Below, piece by piece: positions 7,382 through 15,451 of a stretch of 64,000 bases of DNA. The DNA is from Georgenia daeguensis (GTDB lineage Bacteria > Actinomycetota > Actinomycetes > Actinomycetales > Actinomycetaceae): NCBI RefSeq assembly GCF_039537705.1, contig NZ_BAABBA010000007.1, forward strand, positions 124,001 to 188,000, in the 5' to 3' direction. Position 1 is the first letter of the stretch, and every line of letters begins with the position of its first letter. Below the pieces are notes generated by a model. The model saw only the letters and a program-made list of their open reading frames with translations, searched no databases and was not told the origin of the DNA. The translations under genes and the position numbers were made by a program.

Positions 7382-9028
7382 TCAGCGCGTCAGCGTGGCG
7401 TAACGGAACTTGAACGACGCGTCGAGCGTGACGCCCTGGACGTCCTTCTGGGCCACCGCGACCTGGGCGCCCTGCAGGTACGGCACAGTGGAGAGGTCCT
7501 CGGCGACCTTGGTCTGGATCTCCTCGAGGAGCGCGGTGCGCTCCGCCTCGTCCGGCGTCGTCGCCTGCTTGATGATGAGGTCGTTGACCTCCTGGTCCTC
7601 GTAGTGGTTGCCGAGGAAGTTCTCGGTGAGGAAGAACGGCGTCAGGTAGTTGTCCGCGTCGGAGTAGTCGGGGAACCAGCCGAGCTGGTAGGCCGGGTAG
7701 AGGTCCTCGCGGCGCTCGGTGGAGTAGGTGTCCCACAGCGTCGACGCCAGGTTAACCTCAAACAGGCCGCCGGCCTCGAGCTGGCTCTCGATGAGGGCGT
7801 ACTCCTCGTCGGAGGACTTCCCGTAGTGGTCGGGGCTGTACTGCAGGTTCAGCTCGACGGGGACCTCCACACCGGCGTCCTGGAGCGCCTTCGCGGCGGC
7901 GTCGGCGTCAGGCCCGCCGTCGCCGTCGCCGTACAGCTCCTTGAGCGGCTCGACGGCGCCGGTCAGGCCCTCCGGCACGTAGGAGTACAGGGGCGTGTAC
8001 GTGCCGGCGTAGATCTCCTCGGAGAGGGCCTGGCGGTCGAGGCTGTGCGCCACGGCCTGGCGGACCGCGAGGGCCTTGGCGTCGTCGGCCTCCGGCGTCT
8101 CGGCGCCGAAGGGCTGGGTGTTGAAGTTGAAGACGATGTAGCGGATCTCCCCGCCCGGACCGTCGTGGACCGTGACGTTGTCGTCGCCCCGCAGGTCCTC
8201 GAGGTCCGTGGGGCTGAGCGAGCGGAACGCGACGTCGACGTCGCCCTCCTGCACCGCCAGTTTCAGCGAGGTCTCCTCCGTGAAGTACTGCGCGGTGACG
8301 CTGCTGGTCTCGGCCGCGCCCAGCAGTCCGTCGTAGCCGTCGAAGGCCTCGTACTGGATGAGCTCGTTCTCGGTGTAGTCCGTGATCTGGTACTGGCCGG
8401 CGAACGCCTTGCCGGAGACGATCTCGTCGGCCGGGGTGACCGCGTCGGCGCTGAAGACGTCCTCGTCGACGATCGGCCCGACGGGCGAGGACAGGATCTG
8501 CGGGAAGATCTGGTCGTCCGGGTTCTTCAGGTGGAAAACCGCGGTCAGGTCGTCGGTGACCTCCACGCGGTCGAGGTTGTAGAGCAGGGACGACGGGCCG
8601 TTCGGGTCGGCGATCGCGACCTGGCGGTCGAACGAGAACTTCACGTCCGAGGCTGTGAGCTCGTTGCCGTTGGCGAAGGTCAGGCCCTCCTTGAGCTTGA
8701 CCGTGTACTCCGTCGGCGCCGTGAACTCGGCGGACTCGGCGATGTCGGGCTCGACGTCGGGGCTGCCGTACGGGGTGTTCATCAGGAACGGGAACACCTG
8801 GTTCTGCACCGCGAACGAGCCGTTGTCGTAGGAGCCGGCCGGGTCGAGGTTCGTGATGACGTCGGTGGTGCCGACGGTGATGGAGCCGCCGTTCCCGCCG
8901 GTCGCGCCGTCGGTGCCGTCGGTGGTCCCGGGCTCGTCCGTCTCGGCGCACGCGGCCAGCACGAGAGCGAGGGCCGCGGAGGCGCCGACCGCGCACAGCG
9001 CGCGACGCCGGGTTCCAGCTGTTGCCAT
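7382..9028 (-). CDS. extracellular solute-binding lipoprotein, family 5 (peptide ABC importer)
   Basis: A 548-residue binding protein. After an N-terminal TRRR and a hydrophobic stretch comes the lipobox LAAC with Cys27, so it is a lipoprotein on the outer face of the membrane. A Gly/Thr-rich linker leads into an SBP_bac_5 domain (TNLDPAGSYDNG start, YTVKLKEGLTFANG and VKFSFDR blocks). The ATG at 9028 has GAGGA seven bases ahead; an upstream in-frame start is less likely. It is the first gene of the importer operon. Family 5 binders take peptides, nickel chelates or sugars; the ligand is not predictable here. Confidence 0.93.
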   Translation of the reverse strand: MATAGTRRRALCAVGASAALALVLAACAETDEPGTTDGTDGATGGNGGSITVGTTDVITNLDPAGSYDNGSFAVQNQVFPFLMNTPYGSPDVEPDIAESAEFTAPTEYTVKLKEGLTFANGNELTASDVKFSFDRQVAIADPNGPSSLLYNLDRVEVTDDLTAVFHLKNPDDQIFPQILSSPVGPIVDEDVFSADAVTPADEIVSGKAFAGQYQITDYTENELIQYEAFDGYDGLLGAAETSSVTAQYFTEETSLKLAVQEGDVDVAFRSLSPTDLEDLRGDDNVTVHDGPGGEIRYIVFNFNTQPFGAETPEADDAKALAVRQAVAHSLDRQALSEEIYAGTYTPLYSYVPEGLTGAVEPLKELYGDGDGGPDADAAAKALQDAGVEVPVELNLQYSPDHYGKSSDEEYALIESQLEAGGLFEVNLASTLWDTYSTERREDLYPAYQLGWFPDYSDADNYLTPFFLTENFLGNHYEDQEVNDLIIKQATTPDEAERTALLEEIQTKVAEDLSTVPYLQGAQVAVAQKDVQGVTLDASFKFRYATLTR

Positions 9029-9238
9029 GTCATCCTCTTCTGCTCTGGCGGGCGCCTCGTGCACCCGACCCCGCGCGGCGGTGCGCGCACTCTCCGCTCG
9101 CGGGTGTGACCCACGTCTCGGAGGGCCTTGTTTAGCACATCCACGTCACGAACAATGACCAGAACCGTCCCAGGATGCGGAACTGCAACCAACGGCGTGC
9201 GGCGTGCACGGCCGGCACCGCCGCGCCACGATGAGCCC
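9029..9238. promoter_or_regulatory. divergent intergenic region, importer operon and ligD
   Basis: This 210-base gap separates the binding-protein gene from ligD. On the minus strand TTGTTC (9152-9157) stands 15 bases before TAAACA within an extended TG-type -10 (TGCTAAACA), a possible importer promoter. No clear ligD Shine-Dalgarno is visible. Confidence 0.3.
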
Positions 9239-12157
9239 ATGCCCACCCGCGATCAGCCCGAGACCGTGCAGATCGAGGGGCGCCGGCTGCGCCTGACCAA
9301 CCTGACCAAGGTGCTCTACCCGGAGACCGGCACCACCAAGGCGGACGTCCTCGGCTACCTCGCCAGGATCGCCCCGGTCATGGTCCCGCACTGCACCGGC
9401 CGGCCCGCCACACGCAAGCGGTGGCCCGACGGCGTCGGCACCGTCGACGGGCCCGGGGAGTTCTTCTTCGTCAAGGACCTCGAGTCCTCCGCTCCGGCGT
9501 GGGTGGTCCGGGCCGACATCGAGCACTCCTCGGGACCCAAGACGTACCCGCTGGTCGACGACGCCGCCACACTCGCCTGGCTCGGCCAGGTCGCCGCCCT
9601 CGAGATCCACGTCCCGCAGTGGCGGTTCGGATCCGACGGGCGACCGCGCAACCCCGACCGGTTCGTGCTGGACCTCGACCCCGGCCCCGGCGCGGATCTG
9701 GCGCAGTGCGCCGAGGTCGCGCGCATCGCCCGGCCGCTGCTCGAGGGGATGGGGATGACCCCGGTGCCGGTGACGTCGGGCTCCAAGGGCATCCATCTCT
9801 ACGCGGCGCTGGACGGCTCGCACACCTCCGACGAGGTCAACGCCGTCGCGCACGAGCTGGCGCGGGCGCTGGAGGCCGACCACAAGGACCTCGTCGTCTC
9901 CGACATGAAGAAGTCGCTGCGCGGTGGGAAGGTCCTCGTCGACTGGTCCCAGAACAACGCGTCCAAGACGACGATCGCCCCGTACTCGCTCCGCGGCCGC
10001 CACCGGCCCACCGTCGCCGCCCCGCGCACGTGGGACGAGCTCGAGCGAGAGGACCTGAGGCACCTCGAGTACGAGGAGGTGCTGGAACGGGTGCGCCGGC
10101 GCGGGGACCCCATGGCCGAGCTGTACAGCGGCGGCGACGTCCCCTACACGGACCCCGGCGAGCGCACCGCCGACTCGGCGCGACGGGCGGACGCCGAGCG
10201 CGAGGTCGTCGCCGGCGGCGGCGCCGGCGCGCCGGGTCGCTCGGCGCTCGCGGTGGGGGACCGGCTGGCCCGCTACCGCGCCATGCGCGACCCCTCGCTC
10301 ACCCCCGAGCCCGTGCCGGCCTCCGTCACCGGCAGCGGGACGGAGCTGTCCTTCGTGATCCAGGAGCACCACGCGAGCCGGTGGCACCTCGACTTCCGGC
10401 TCGCGCACGCCGGCGTGCTGGTCAGCTGGGCCCTGCCCAAGGGGGTGCCCGCCGACCCGCGGGAGAACCACCTCGCCGTGCAGACCGAGGACCACCCGAT
10501 GGAGTACGGCTCGTTCGAGGGCACGATCCCCAAGGGGGAGTACGGCGGCGGCGAGGTGCGCATCTGGGACGAGGGCACCTACGTGCTCGAGAAGTGGCAC
10601 GAGGGGAAGGAGGTCATCGTCACCCTCACCGGTCGGCCGGACGGCGGCCTCGCGAGCCCGGACGGTCCGGGCGACGCCGCCCGCGTCGCGCTGATCCGCA
10701 CGGGCGGGCGCGGGGGCGCGGGGGAGGAGAACCACTGGCTCATCCACCTGATGGAGTCCAGCCGGGTCGCGCGCGTCGCGAAGCGTGAGGGCGCACGGAA
10801 GGGGCTCGCGAGGGACGGCGGCCGCAAGGTGTCGGTGCGCAGTGGTGGCCGCGGTGGTGGTGCTCGCGACGGTGCGGGCGGTGGCGCGGGCGGCGAGCCG
10901 CGCGACGGTGGGGGCGGTGGTGCGCGCGACGGTGCGGACCCTTCGCCGAGTGCGACGACTTTCGTCGAAAGCGGCGCTCATAACCGTAGAAACGTCGCAC
11001 TCGGCGAACCGGGTGGCTCGGGGGTGCGTGGTGCCGGTGCACGTGCTGCGAGCGAACCTGGTGGCTCGGGGGTGCGTGGTGCCGGGGGTGCACGTGCTGC
11101 GAGGGAACCGGGTGGCTCGGGCGATGGTGGGCCGGTGGCACAGAGAAACGGTCGCGCAAGCCTGGCGCGGCAGAGACCGCGCGGGGCTCCGCCGTCGCCG
11201 ATGATGGCGACGCTGGGGGAGGAGCGCGACCTCGCCGCGGACGTCGACTGGGCGCTGGAGATGAAGTGGGACGGGGTGCGGGCGATCGTCGCGGTCGACG
11301 GCGACGACGTCCGGCTCGTCAGCCGTAACGGCAACGACGTCACGGCCCTATACCCCGAGCTGGGGGACGTCGCGGTTGCGGTGACCGGCGCGGGCAGGGC
11401 GGTGTTGGATGGCGAGATCGTCGCCCTCGACGAGCGCGGCCGGCCGAGCTTCTCCCGGCTGCAGCAGCGGTTCAACCTCACGCGTGGGCGCGAGATCGCC
11501 CGGCTCGCCCAGAGCGCGCCCGTGCACCTCATGCTCTTCGACATCCTCGAGGCGGACGGGCACTCGTTCCTGCGCGAGACCTACGACGAGCGGCGCGCGC
11601 ACCTGCGCGACCTGGTCGACCCGAGGCGCCATCCCCGCGTGGAGATCCCGGAGGCGTTCGAGGGCGACGTCGCGGCGGCGATGGAGGCCTCGCGCCGGTG
11701 GGGCCTCGAGGGTGTGATGGCCAAGCGGCGCGACTCCGGCTACACGCCCGGACGGCGCTCGCGGGCGTGGGTGAAGATCAAGCACCTGCTCACGCAGGAG
11801 GCCGTCGTGATCGGGTGGCGGCCGGGTCAGGGGTCGCGGGACGGCGCGGTCGGGTCGCTGCTGCTCGCGGTGCCGGGTGACGACGGCGAGCTCCGCTACG
11901 CCGGCCGCGTCGGCTCCGGTTTCACCGAGCGGGAGACGCGCGAGTGGGTGGGGCAGCTGCGGCGCATCTCCCGCAGCACGCCGCCGGTCCCCGACGTGCC
12001 GCGGCTCGACGCGCGGGACGCCCACTGGGTCACCCCCGCACGGGTGGGCGAGGTCGCGCTGTCGGAGTGGACGACGGACGGCCGGATGCGCCACCCGCGG
12101 TGGCGCGGGTGGCGCCCGGACAAGGCCCCCGGCGACGTGGTGGTCGAGCGGCTGTGA
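9239..12157 (+). CDS. ligD: NHEJ DNA repair protein LigD (polymerase-phosphoesterase-ligase)
   Basis: A 972-residue multifunctional end-joining enzyme in the mycobacterial order. The primase/polymerase domain covers about 1-300, with metal-binding Asp145/Asp147 in VLDLDPGPG and SGSKGIHLY near 181. The 3'-phosphoesterase covers about 350-520 (HHASRWHLDF, with His377, His383, Asp385). The ATP-dependent ligase covers about 665-972 with adenylated Lys676 in MKWDG. M. tuberculosis LigD is near 760 residues; most of the excess is a Gly/Arg/Ala-rich linker at about 530-655 containing a palindrome and 48-51-bp repeats. No Ku gene is in the window. The ATG at 9239 is chosen by family start, although upstream in-frame starts exist. 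Confidence 0.94.
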   Translation: MPTRDQPETVQIEGRRLRLTNLTKVLYPETGTTKADVLGYLARIAPVMVPHCTGRPATRKRWPDGVGTVDGPGEFFFVKDLESSAPAWVVRADIEHSSGPKTYPLVDDAATLAWLGQVAALEIHVPQWRFGSDGRPRNPDRFVLDLDPGPGADLAQCAEVARIARPLLEGMGMTPVPVTSGSKGIHLYAALDGSHTSDEVNAVAHELARALEADHKDLVVSDMKKSLRGGKVLVDWSQNNASKTTIAPYSLRGRHRPTVAAPRTWDELEREDLRHLEYEEVLERVRRRGDPMAELYSGGDVPYTDPGERTADSARRADAEREVVAGGGAGAPGRSALAVGDRLARYRAMRDPSLTPEPVPASVTGSGTELSFVIQEHHASRWHLDFRLAHAGVLVSWALPKGVPADPRENHLAVQTEDHPMEYGSFEGTIPKGEYGGGEVRIWDEGTYVLEKWHEGKEVIVTLTGRPDGGLASPDGPGDAARVALIRTGGRGGAGEENHWLIHLMESSRVARVAKREGARKGLARDGGRKVSVRSGGRGGGARDGAGGGAGGEPRDGGGGGARDGADPSPSATTFVESGAHNRRNVALGEPGGSGVRGAGARAASEPGGSGVRGAGGARAAREPGGSGDGGPVAQRNGRASLARQRPRGAPPSPMMATLGEERDLAADVDWALEMKWDGVRAIVAVDGDDVRLVSRNGNDVTALYPELGDVAVAVTGAGRAVLDGEIVALDERGRPSFSRLQQRFNLTRGREIARLAQSAPVHLMLFDILEADGHSFLRETYDERRAHLRDLVDPRRHPRVEIPEAFEGDVAAAMEASRRWGLEGVMAKRRDSGYTPGRRSRAWVKIKHLLTQEAVVIGWRPGQGSRDGAVGSLLLAVPGDDGELRYAGRVGSGFTERETREWVGQLRRISRSTPPVPDVPRLDARDAHWVTPARVGEVALSEWTTDGRMRHPRWRGWRPDKAPGDVVVERL
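10942..11008. repeat. palindromic element inside the ligD linker
   Basis: TTCGCCGAGTGCGACG (10942-10957) is matched perfectly by its reverse complement at 10993-11008. The interior begins with a nested small hairpin, CTTTCG-T-CGAAAG (10959-10971). The element keeps the reading frame and encodes a stretch unlike the Gly/Arg-rich sequence around it. It looks like an inserted REP-type or MITE-like palindrome; it is the only copy I see in the window. Confidence 0.7.
11006..11127 (+). repeat. in-frame 48-51-bp tandem repeats in ligD linker
   Basis: Units begin GAACC(G/T)GGTGGCTCGGG at 11006 (48 bp), 11054 (51 bp) and 11105 (partial). They encode EPGGSGVRGAG-type peptide repeats. The length difference is exactly one codon, so the frame is kept. 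Confidence 0.8.
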
Positions 12158-12232
12158 GCGTGCGCGGCGGACGGCGGGGCGCAGCGGCGGTCCGCGCCGA
12201 GCGGCTGACGGCGGAGGTGGAGACGGCGTGGG

Positions 12233-12442
12233 TCAGTCGTCGAGCACGAAGGTGACCTCCAGCACCACGTGGTAGCTGGTGACCTTGCCGTCGGTCAGCT
12301 CGACCTTCTGCTCCTTCACCCACGCGCCGGACACGTGACGCAGCGTCTGGGACGCGCGCTCGACGCCCGCCTTCACGGCGTCGTCGAAGCTGGTGTCGGA
12401 ACGGACGCTGATCGTGGTGACGCGTGCAACCGAAGCGGTCAT
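12233..12442 (-). CDS. dodecin family flavin-binding protein
   Basis: A 69-residue protein with the dodecin pattern: a first beta strand, an amphipathic helix SFDDAVKAGVERASQTLRHV, then two long strands (AWVKEQKVEL and SYHVVLEVTFVLDD). Dodecins form hollow twelve-subunit spheres that store or buffer flavins (FMN/FAD/riboflavin) in the cytoplasm. The aromatic residue after the helix (Trp) matches the position that stacks with the flavin. AAGGAG stands six bases ahead of the ATG. It converges with ligD and diverges from the GNAT gene. Confidence 0.92.
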   Translation of the reverse strand: MTASVARVTTISVRSDTSFDDAVKAGVERASQTLRHVSGAWVKEQKVELTDGKVTSYHVVLEVTFVLDD

Positions 12443-12584
12443 GGCTACTCCTTCGTAGAACCATCGGGAGATGCCATGGTCCAGCCGGGGAGGCTGGGGT
12501 GCAACGGCGAGGACCGCGGGACGGGCGGCTCACCGGGTGGACCGGGGGTGGCGTCGCCGGGCCGCGATGGTAGACATCTTCACC

Positions 12585-13127
12585 ATGCCCAGGCACGCCA
12601 GCACCCTTCAGGTCCGTGAGGTCGCGTGGGAGGATCCGGCCGCCGCCGGCCTCCGCGCGGCCATGAGCGCCGAGCTCGACCCCCGCTACGCCGACCAGGA
12701 GGCTCGGCTCCGCCCGCTCCTGTCACCCGGGCCCGAGCAGATCGCGCTGACGCTCGTGGTCGAGGACGGCGACGAGCCCGTCGCCTGCGGGTCGTTGCGC
12801 ACCCTCGCTGAGGCGGTCGACGTCGACGGCGCTCCCGCCCGCCACGAGGTGAAGAAGCTCTACGTCGCTCCCGGCCACCGGCGGCGCGGCCTGGCCACGC
12901 TCGTGCTGGAGGAGCTGCGGGCTGCGGCGGGCAGGTCCGGCGACGACGCCGTCGTCCTGCACACCGGCACGCTGCAGCCCGAGGCGGTCGCGCTCTACGA
13001 GGCACGGGGTTGGCGCCGGATCCCCCCATTCGTGCCTTACGCCGAGATCGCCGACCTCAGCCTGTGCTTCGCGGCGTCGACGTCCCGGACCCGCGAGGGG
13101 CGGTCGACGGCGACGCCAGCGAGCTGA
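12585..13127 (+). CDS. GNAT family N-acetyltransferase
   Basis: A 180-residue acetyltransferase of the GNAT fold. The acetyl-CoA binding motif A is KKLYVAPGHRRRGLATLVLEELRAAA, and the end reads TLQPEAVALYEARGWRRIPPFVPY, the usual motif B. The substrate (amino acid, antibiotic or protein N-terminus) is unknown. Upstream in-frame ATGs at 12471 and 12567 exist; 12585 is chosen because the fold starts there and a TAGACA box lies eight bases ahead with no Shine-Dalgarno, suggesting a leaderless message. Confidence 0.85.
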   Translation: MPRHASTLQVREVAWEDPAAAGLRAAMSAELDPRYADQEARLRPLLSPGPEQIALTLVVEDGDEPVACGSLRTLAEAVDVDGAPARHEVKKLYVAPGHRRRGLATLVLEELRAAAGRSGDDAVVLHTGTLQPEAVALYEARGWRRIPPFVPYAEIADLSLCFAASTSRTREGRSTATPAS

Positions 13128-13160
13128 CACCAGGTCGCAGTTGCGCGGACGCGAGCCGGG

Positions 13161-13208
13161 TTCCATCAAAACGGAAGTCTTGTTCCGCGACTCGGAAAGC
13201 GCCATGAT
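13161..13208 (+). promoter_or_regulatory. promoter with two TTCC/GGAA palindromes before the ureidoglycine gene
   Basis: TTCC-N8-GGAA (13161-13176) and TTCCG-N5-CGGAA (13183-13197) are spaced 22 bases start to start, so they lie on nearly the same helix face. They overlap a possible promoter, TTGTTC (13180-13185) and CATGAT (13203-13208), 17 bases apart. This layout suggests a dimeric repressor of IclR type, the class that controls allantoin genes in other bacteria, but the regulator gene is not in the window. Confidence 0.6.
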
Positions 13209-13246
13209 GGGGGGCAACACGTTCCCGACGCAGCGGAGGTCCTCGG

Positions 13247-14062
13247 ATGTCGCAGACCCACTACTACGCCAACCCGGCCGGGCTGCCCCCGCAGACGGAC
13301 CTCCTCACGGACCGTGCCGTCGTGACGGAGGCCTACACCGTCATCCCGCGCGGCGTGCTGCGCGACATCGTCACCAGCGTCATCCCGGACTGGGCGGACA
13401 CGCGCGCGTGGATCCTCAACCGTCCGGTGGCCGGTGGTGCCACCACGTTCGCGCAGTACCTCATGGAGGTCGAGCCCGGCGGCGGCTCCGGCCGCCCCGA
13501 GGCGCAGAGCACCGTGGAGGGGTTCGTGCTCGTCGTCGACGGCGAGCTCACCGTGACGATCGAGGGCGAGACCCACGTCCTCGCGCCGGGCGGCTTCGCC
13601 TACGCGCCCGCGGGCTCGAGCTGGCACGTGCGCAACGCGGGCACCGTGCCGGTGCAGTTCCACTGGATCCGCAAGGCCTACGAGCCGCTCGAGGGCTACG
13701 TGGTCCGACCCGTGTTCGGCAACGAGCAGGACATCGAGCCCACCCCCATGCCCGACACGGACAACAAGTGGCGCACGACGCGCATGCTGCCGGTGGACGA
13801 TCTCGCCTACGACATGCACGTCAACATCGTGACGTTCGAGCCGGGCGCCTCGATCCCGTTCGCCGAGACGCACGTCATGGAGCACGGCCTGTACGTGCTC
13901 GAGGGCAAGGCGGTCTACCGCCTCAACGGCGACTGGGTCGAGGTCCAGGAGGGCGACTACATGTCGCTGCGCGCGTTCTGCCCGCAGGCCTGCTACGCCG
14001 GCGGGCCGTCGAACTTCCGTTACCTCCTCTACAAGGACGTCAACCGCCAGATCGTCCTGTGA
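13247..14062 (+). CDS. allE: (S)-ureidoglycine aminohydrolase, bicupin
   Basis: A 271-residue protein with two cupin barrels, similar throughout to E. coli AllE (YlbA): LLTDRAVVTEAYTVIPRGVL at the start, GNEQDIEP between domains and YKDVNRQIVL at the end. The C-terminal cupin keeps the Mn ligand set, Glu-Thr-His-Val-Met-Glu-His (ETHVMEH) with a downstream Gln in FCPQACYAG. The enzyme releases ammonia from ureidoglycine to give ureidoglycolate in allantoin breakdown. GGAGGT stands seven bases ahead of ATG. No other purine-catabolism gene is nearby, so it either works with unlinked allantoinase/allantoate genes or has another ureide-like substrate. Confidence 0.9.
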   Translation: MSQTHYYANPAGLPPQTDLLTDRAVVTEAYTVIPRGVLRDIVTSVIPDWADTRAWILNRPVAGGATTFAQYLMEVEPGGGSGRPEAQSTVEGFVLVVDGELTVTIEGETHVLAPGGFAYAPAGSSWHVRNAGTVPVQFHWIRKAYEPLEGYVVRPVFGNEQDIEPTPMPDTDNKWRTTRMLPVDDLAYDMHVNIVTFEPGASIPFAETHVMEHGLYVLEGKAVYRLNGDWVEVQEGDYMSLRAFCPQACYAGGPSNFRYLLYKDVNRQIVL

Positions 14063-14783
14063 GAGGGAGCAGCGGCCGCGGCTCGGTGCCGTAGCGCCGC
14101 ACCACGTCGGCCGGGACGGCCCGGGCGAGCGCGACGAGCGCGGGCTCGACCCGCTGGACGGTCCCGAGCACCTCGGTGAGCTCGAAGCCCTTCTCCCACC
14201 ACACCAGCGTGGAGCCGCTCAGCCGCAGGTTGCCGCGCCGCAGCTCGGGCGCGGTCAGGGCGTGCGCGAACGCCCCCTGCACGAGCGCGCGGGCGTACTC
14301 CTCGTCGCTGGACGTGATCCGCCACGCACCATCGACCTCAGGGTGCCCGACAGTGATGTCCTGGCTGCCCACGGCGGCGCCGATGCCGGCCCGCACGCCA
14401 CGTTCGAGGGCTACCTCAGGTAGGGACGCGGGCAGGTCGACGCCGACCACCAGGTGCTCCTTCTTGGTGCTGCGCCCGTCGGCCATGATCTGGTCCGTCG
14501 TCAGATACACGTACTTGAGGAAGAAGGTGCGCAGGCCCTCGCGCTCGGCCACGTTGACGTCCGACGCGTAGCCGTCGCGGCCGGGACGGAACGGGCCGCC
14601 CGACCAGTCCTCCGCCAGGATGTCCGCCGGGAACCGGTGCCAGCCGCCGCCGCGGGAGAAGGACCGCTTCGACTCCTGGTACGCGGACTGCCGGCGACCC
14701 TGCACCACCACCATCACGGCGATGACGACCGCCACGATCACCACGAGGATCACGACGGTCCCCGTGCTCAGCTCGCCGTCCAC
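14040..14783 (-). CDS. membrane-anchored protein of unknown function, last gene of T7SS-like operon
   Basis: Not recognised. A 247-residue protein with one N-terminal membrane segment (TVVILVVIVAVVIAVMVVV, about 8-27) followed by a basic cytoplasmic-side stretch and a soluble domain. It is the fifth gene of the minus-strand operon; its GTG start, with AGGAGAAGGC ahead, overlaps the end of the 227-residue gene. Its end overlaps the ureidoglycine gene on the other strand by 23 bases. Anchoring plus operon position fit an immunity or accessory protein, but that is only a guess. Confidence 0.75.
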   Translation of the reverse strand: MDGELSTGTVVILVVIVAVVIAVMVVVQGRRQSAYQESKRSFSRGGGWHRFPADILAEDWSGGPFRPGRDGYASDVNVAEREGLRTFFLKYVYLTTDQIMADGRSTKKEHLVVGVDLPASLPEVALERGVRAGIGAAVGSQDITVGHPEVDGAWRITSSDEEYARALVQGAFAHALTAPELRRGNLRLSGSTLVWWEKGFELTEVLGTVQRVEPALVALARAVPADVVRRYGTEPRPLLPLTGRSGG

Positions 14784-15451
14784 GCCTTCTCCTTCTCCTC
14801 GGCCGTCCCGGGGGCGCGTCCGTCACGCCCCCGGCCATCATCGTCTGTGTCCCAGCGGACCTCCTCGAGCAGCGCCTCGACGTCGCCGAGCGTGCGCAGC
14901 AGAGCCTCGACGTCCGAGCTGGTGATCGTCGCGACCAGGTCGACGGCGCCCGGCACGCCCGGGGCTGCGGGCAGGCGGACGGCGTGGCGGAGGATCCCGA
15001 TCACGGGACCGGTCGGGAAGGGACGGTCGAAGCGCAGAACCCGCAGCAGCGGGCGCCCGTCCGCGAGGGCGACGTCGTGCACCTGCACGGCGCCCACGTC
15101 CGGGTCACGGTCGGCCTCGGTCAGGCCCCGGTGCACGAGGTGCCGGTTGGCGGACGGGTCGGTCTCGACGGCGGAGAGCTCGAGCAGCATGAACCCGGCC
15201 AGTACGTCGGGCAGGTGGAGGAAGCGGGCCTGCACGTGCCCGGGGTGGGCCGTTGCGGCGACGGCGGCCAGCACGATGCCCAGCCGCTCCCCGAGCGCGG
15301 GGTCGTCGATCCCCTGGTCGGCGACGAGGGCAGGGCCGGCCTCGCGCGCCCACACCTCGGCGGAGGGATGCTGCGCCGTCGGCCAGGCCATCGGGACGGG
15401 GACCCAGACGCGCGGGTCGGGGGAGACGTGGACGCGCGCGGTCATGACCAT
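14768..15451 (-). CDS. uncharacterised protein of T7SS-like operon (227 aa)
   Basis: Not recognised. A soluble protein of 227 residues without signal or membrane segment. It has a mixed alpha/beta pattern with a long central stretch (FLHLPDVLAGFMLLELSAVET) and a C-terminal helix on DVEALLRTLGDVEALLEEVRW followed by a highly charged tail. It overlaps the 225-residue gene before it and the membrane-protein gene after it, so translation is coupled through the operon. Candidate roles are chaperone or immunity protein for the T7SS-signal protein upstream; sequence gives no direct proof. Confidence 0.75.
   Translation of the reverse strand: MVMTARVHVSPDPRVWVPVPMAWPTAQHPSAEVWAREAGPALVADQGIDDPALGERLGIVLAAVAATAHPGHVQARFLHLPDVLAGFMLLELSAVETDPSANRHLVHRGLTEADRDPDVGAVQVHDVALADGRPLLRVLRFDRPFPTGPVIGILRHAVRLPAAPGVPGAVDLVATITSSDVEALLRTLGDVEALLEEVRWDTDDDGRGRDGRAPGTAEEKEKAWTAS

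Noticed and set aside
12158..12232. A terminator between ligD and the dodecin gene
   Set aside because: GCGCGG and CCGCGC can pair, but the loop is large and interrupted; the pairing is too weak to call.
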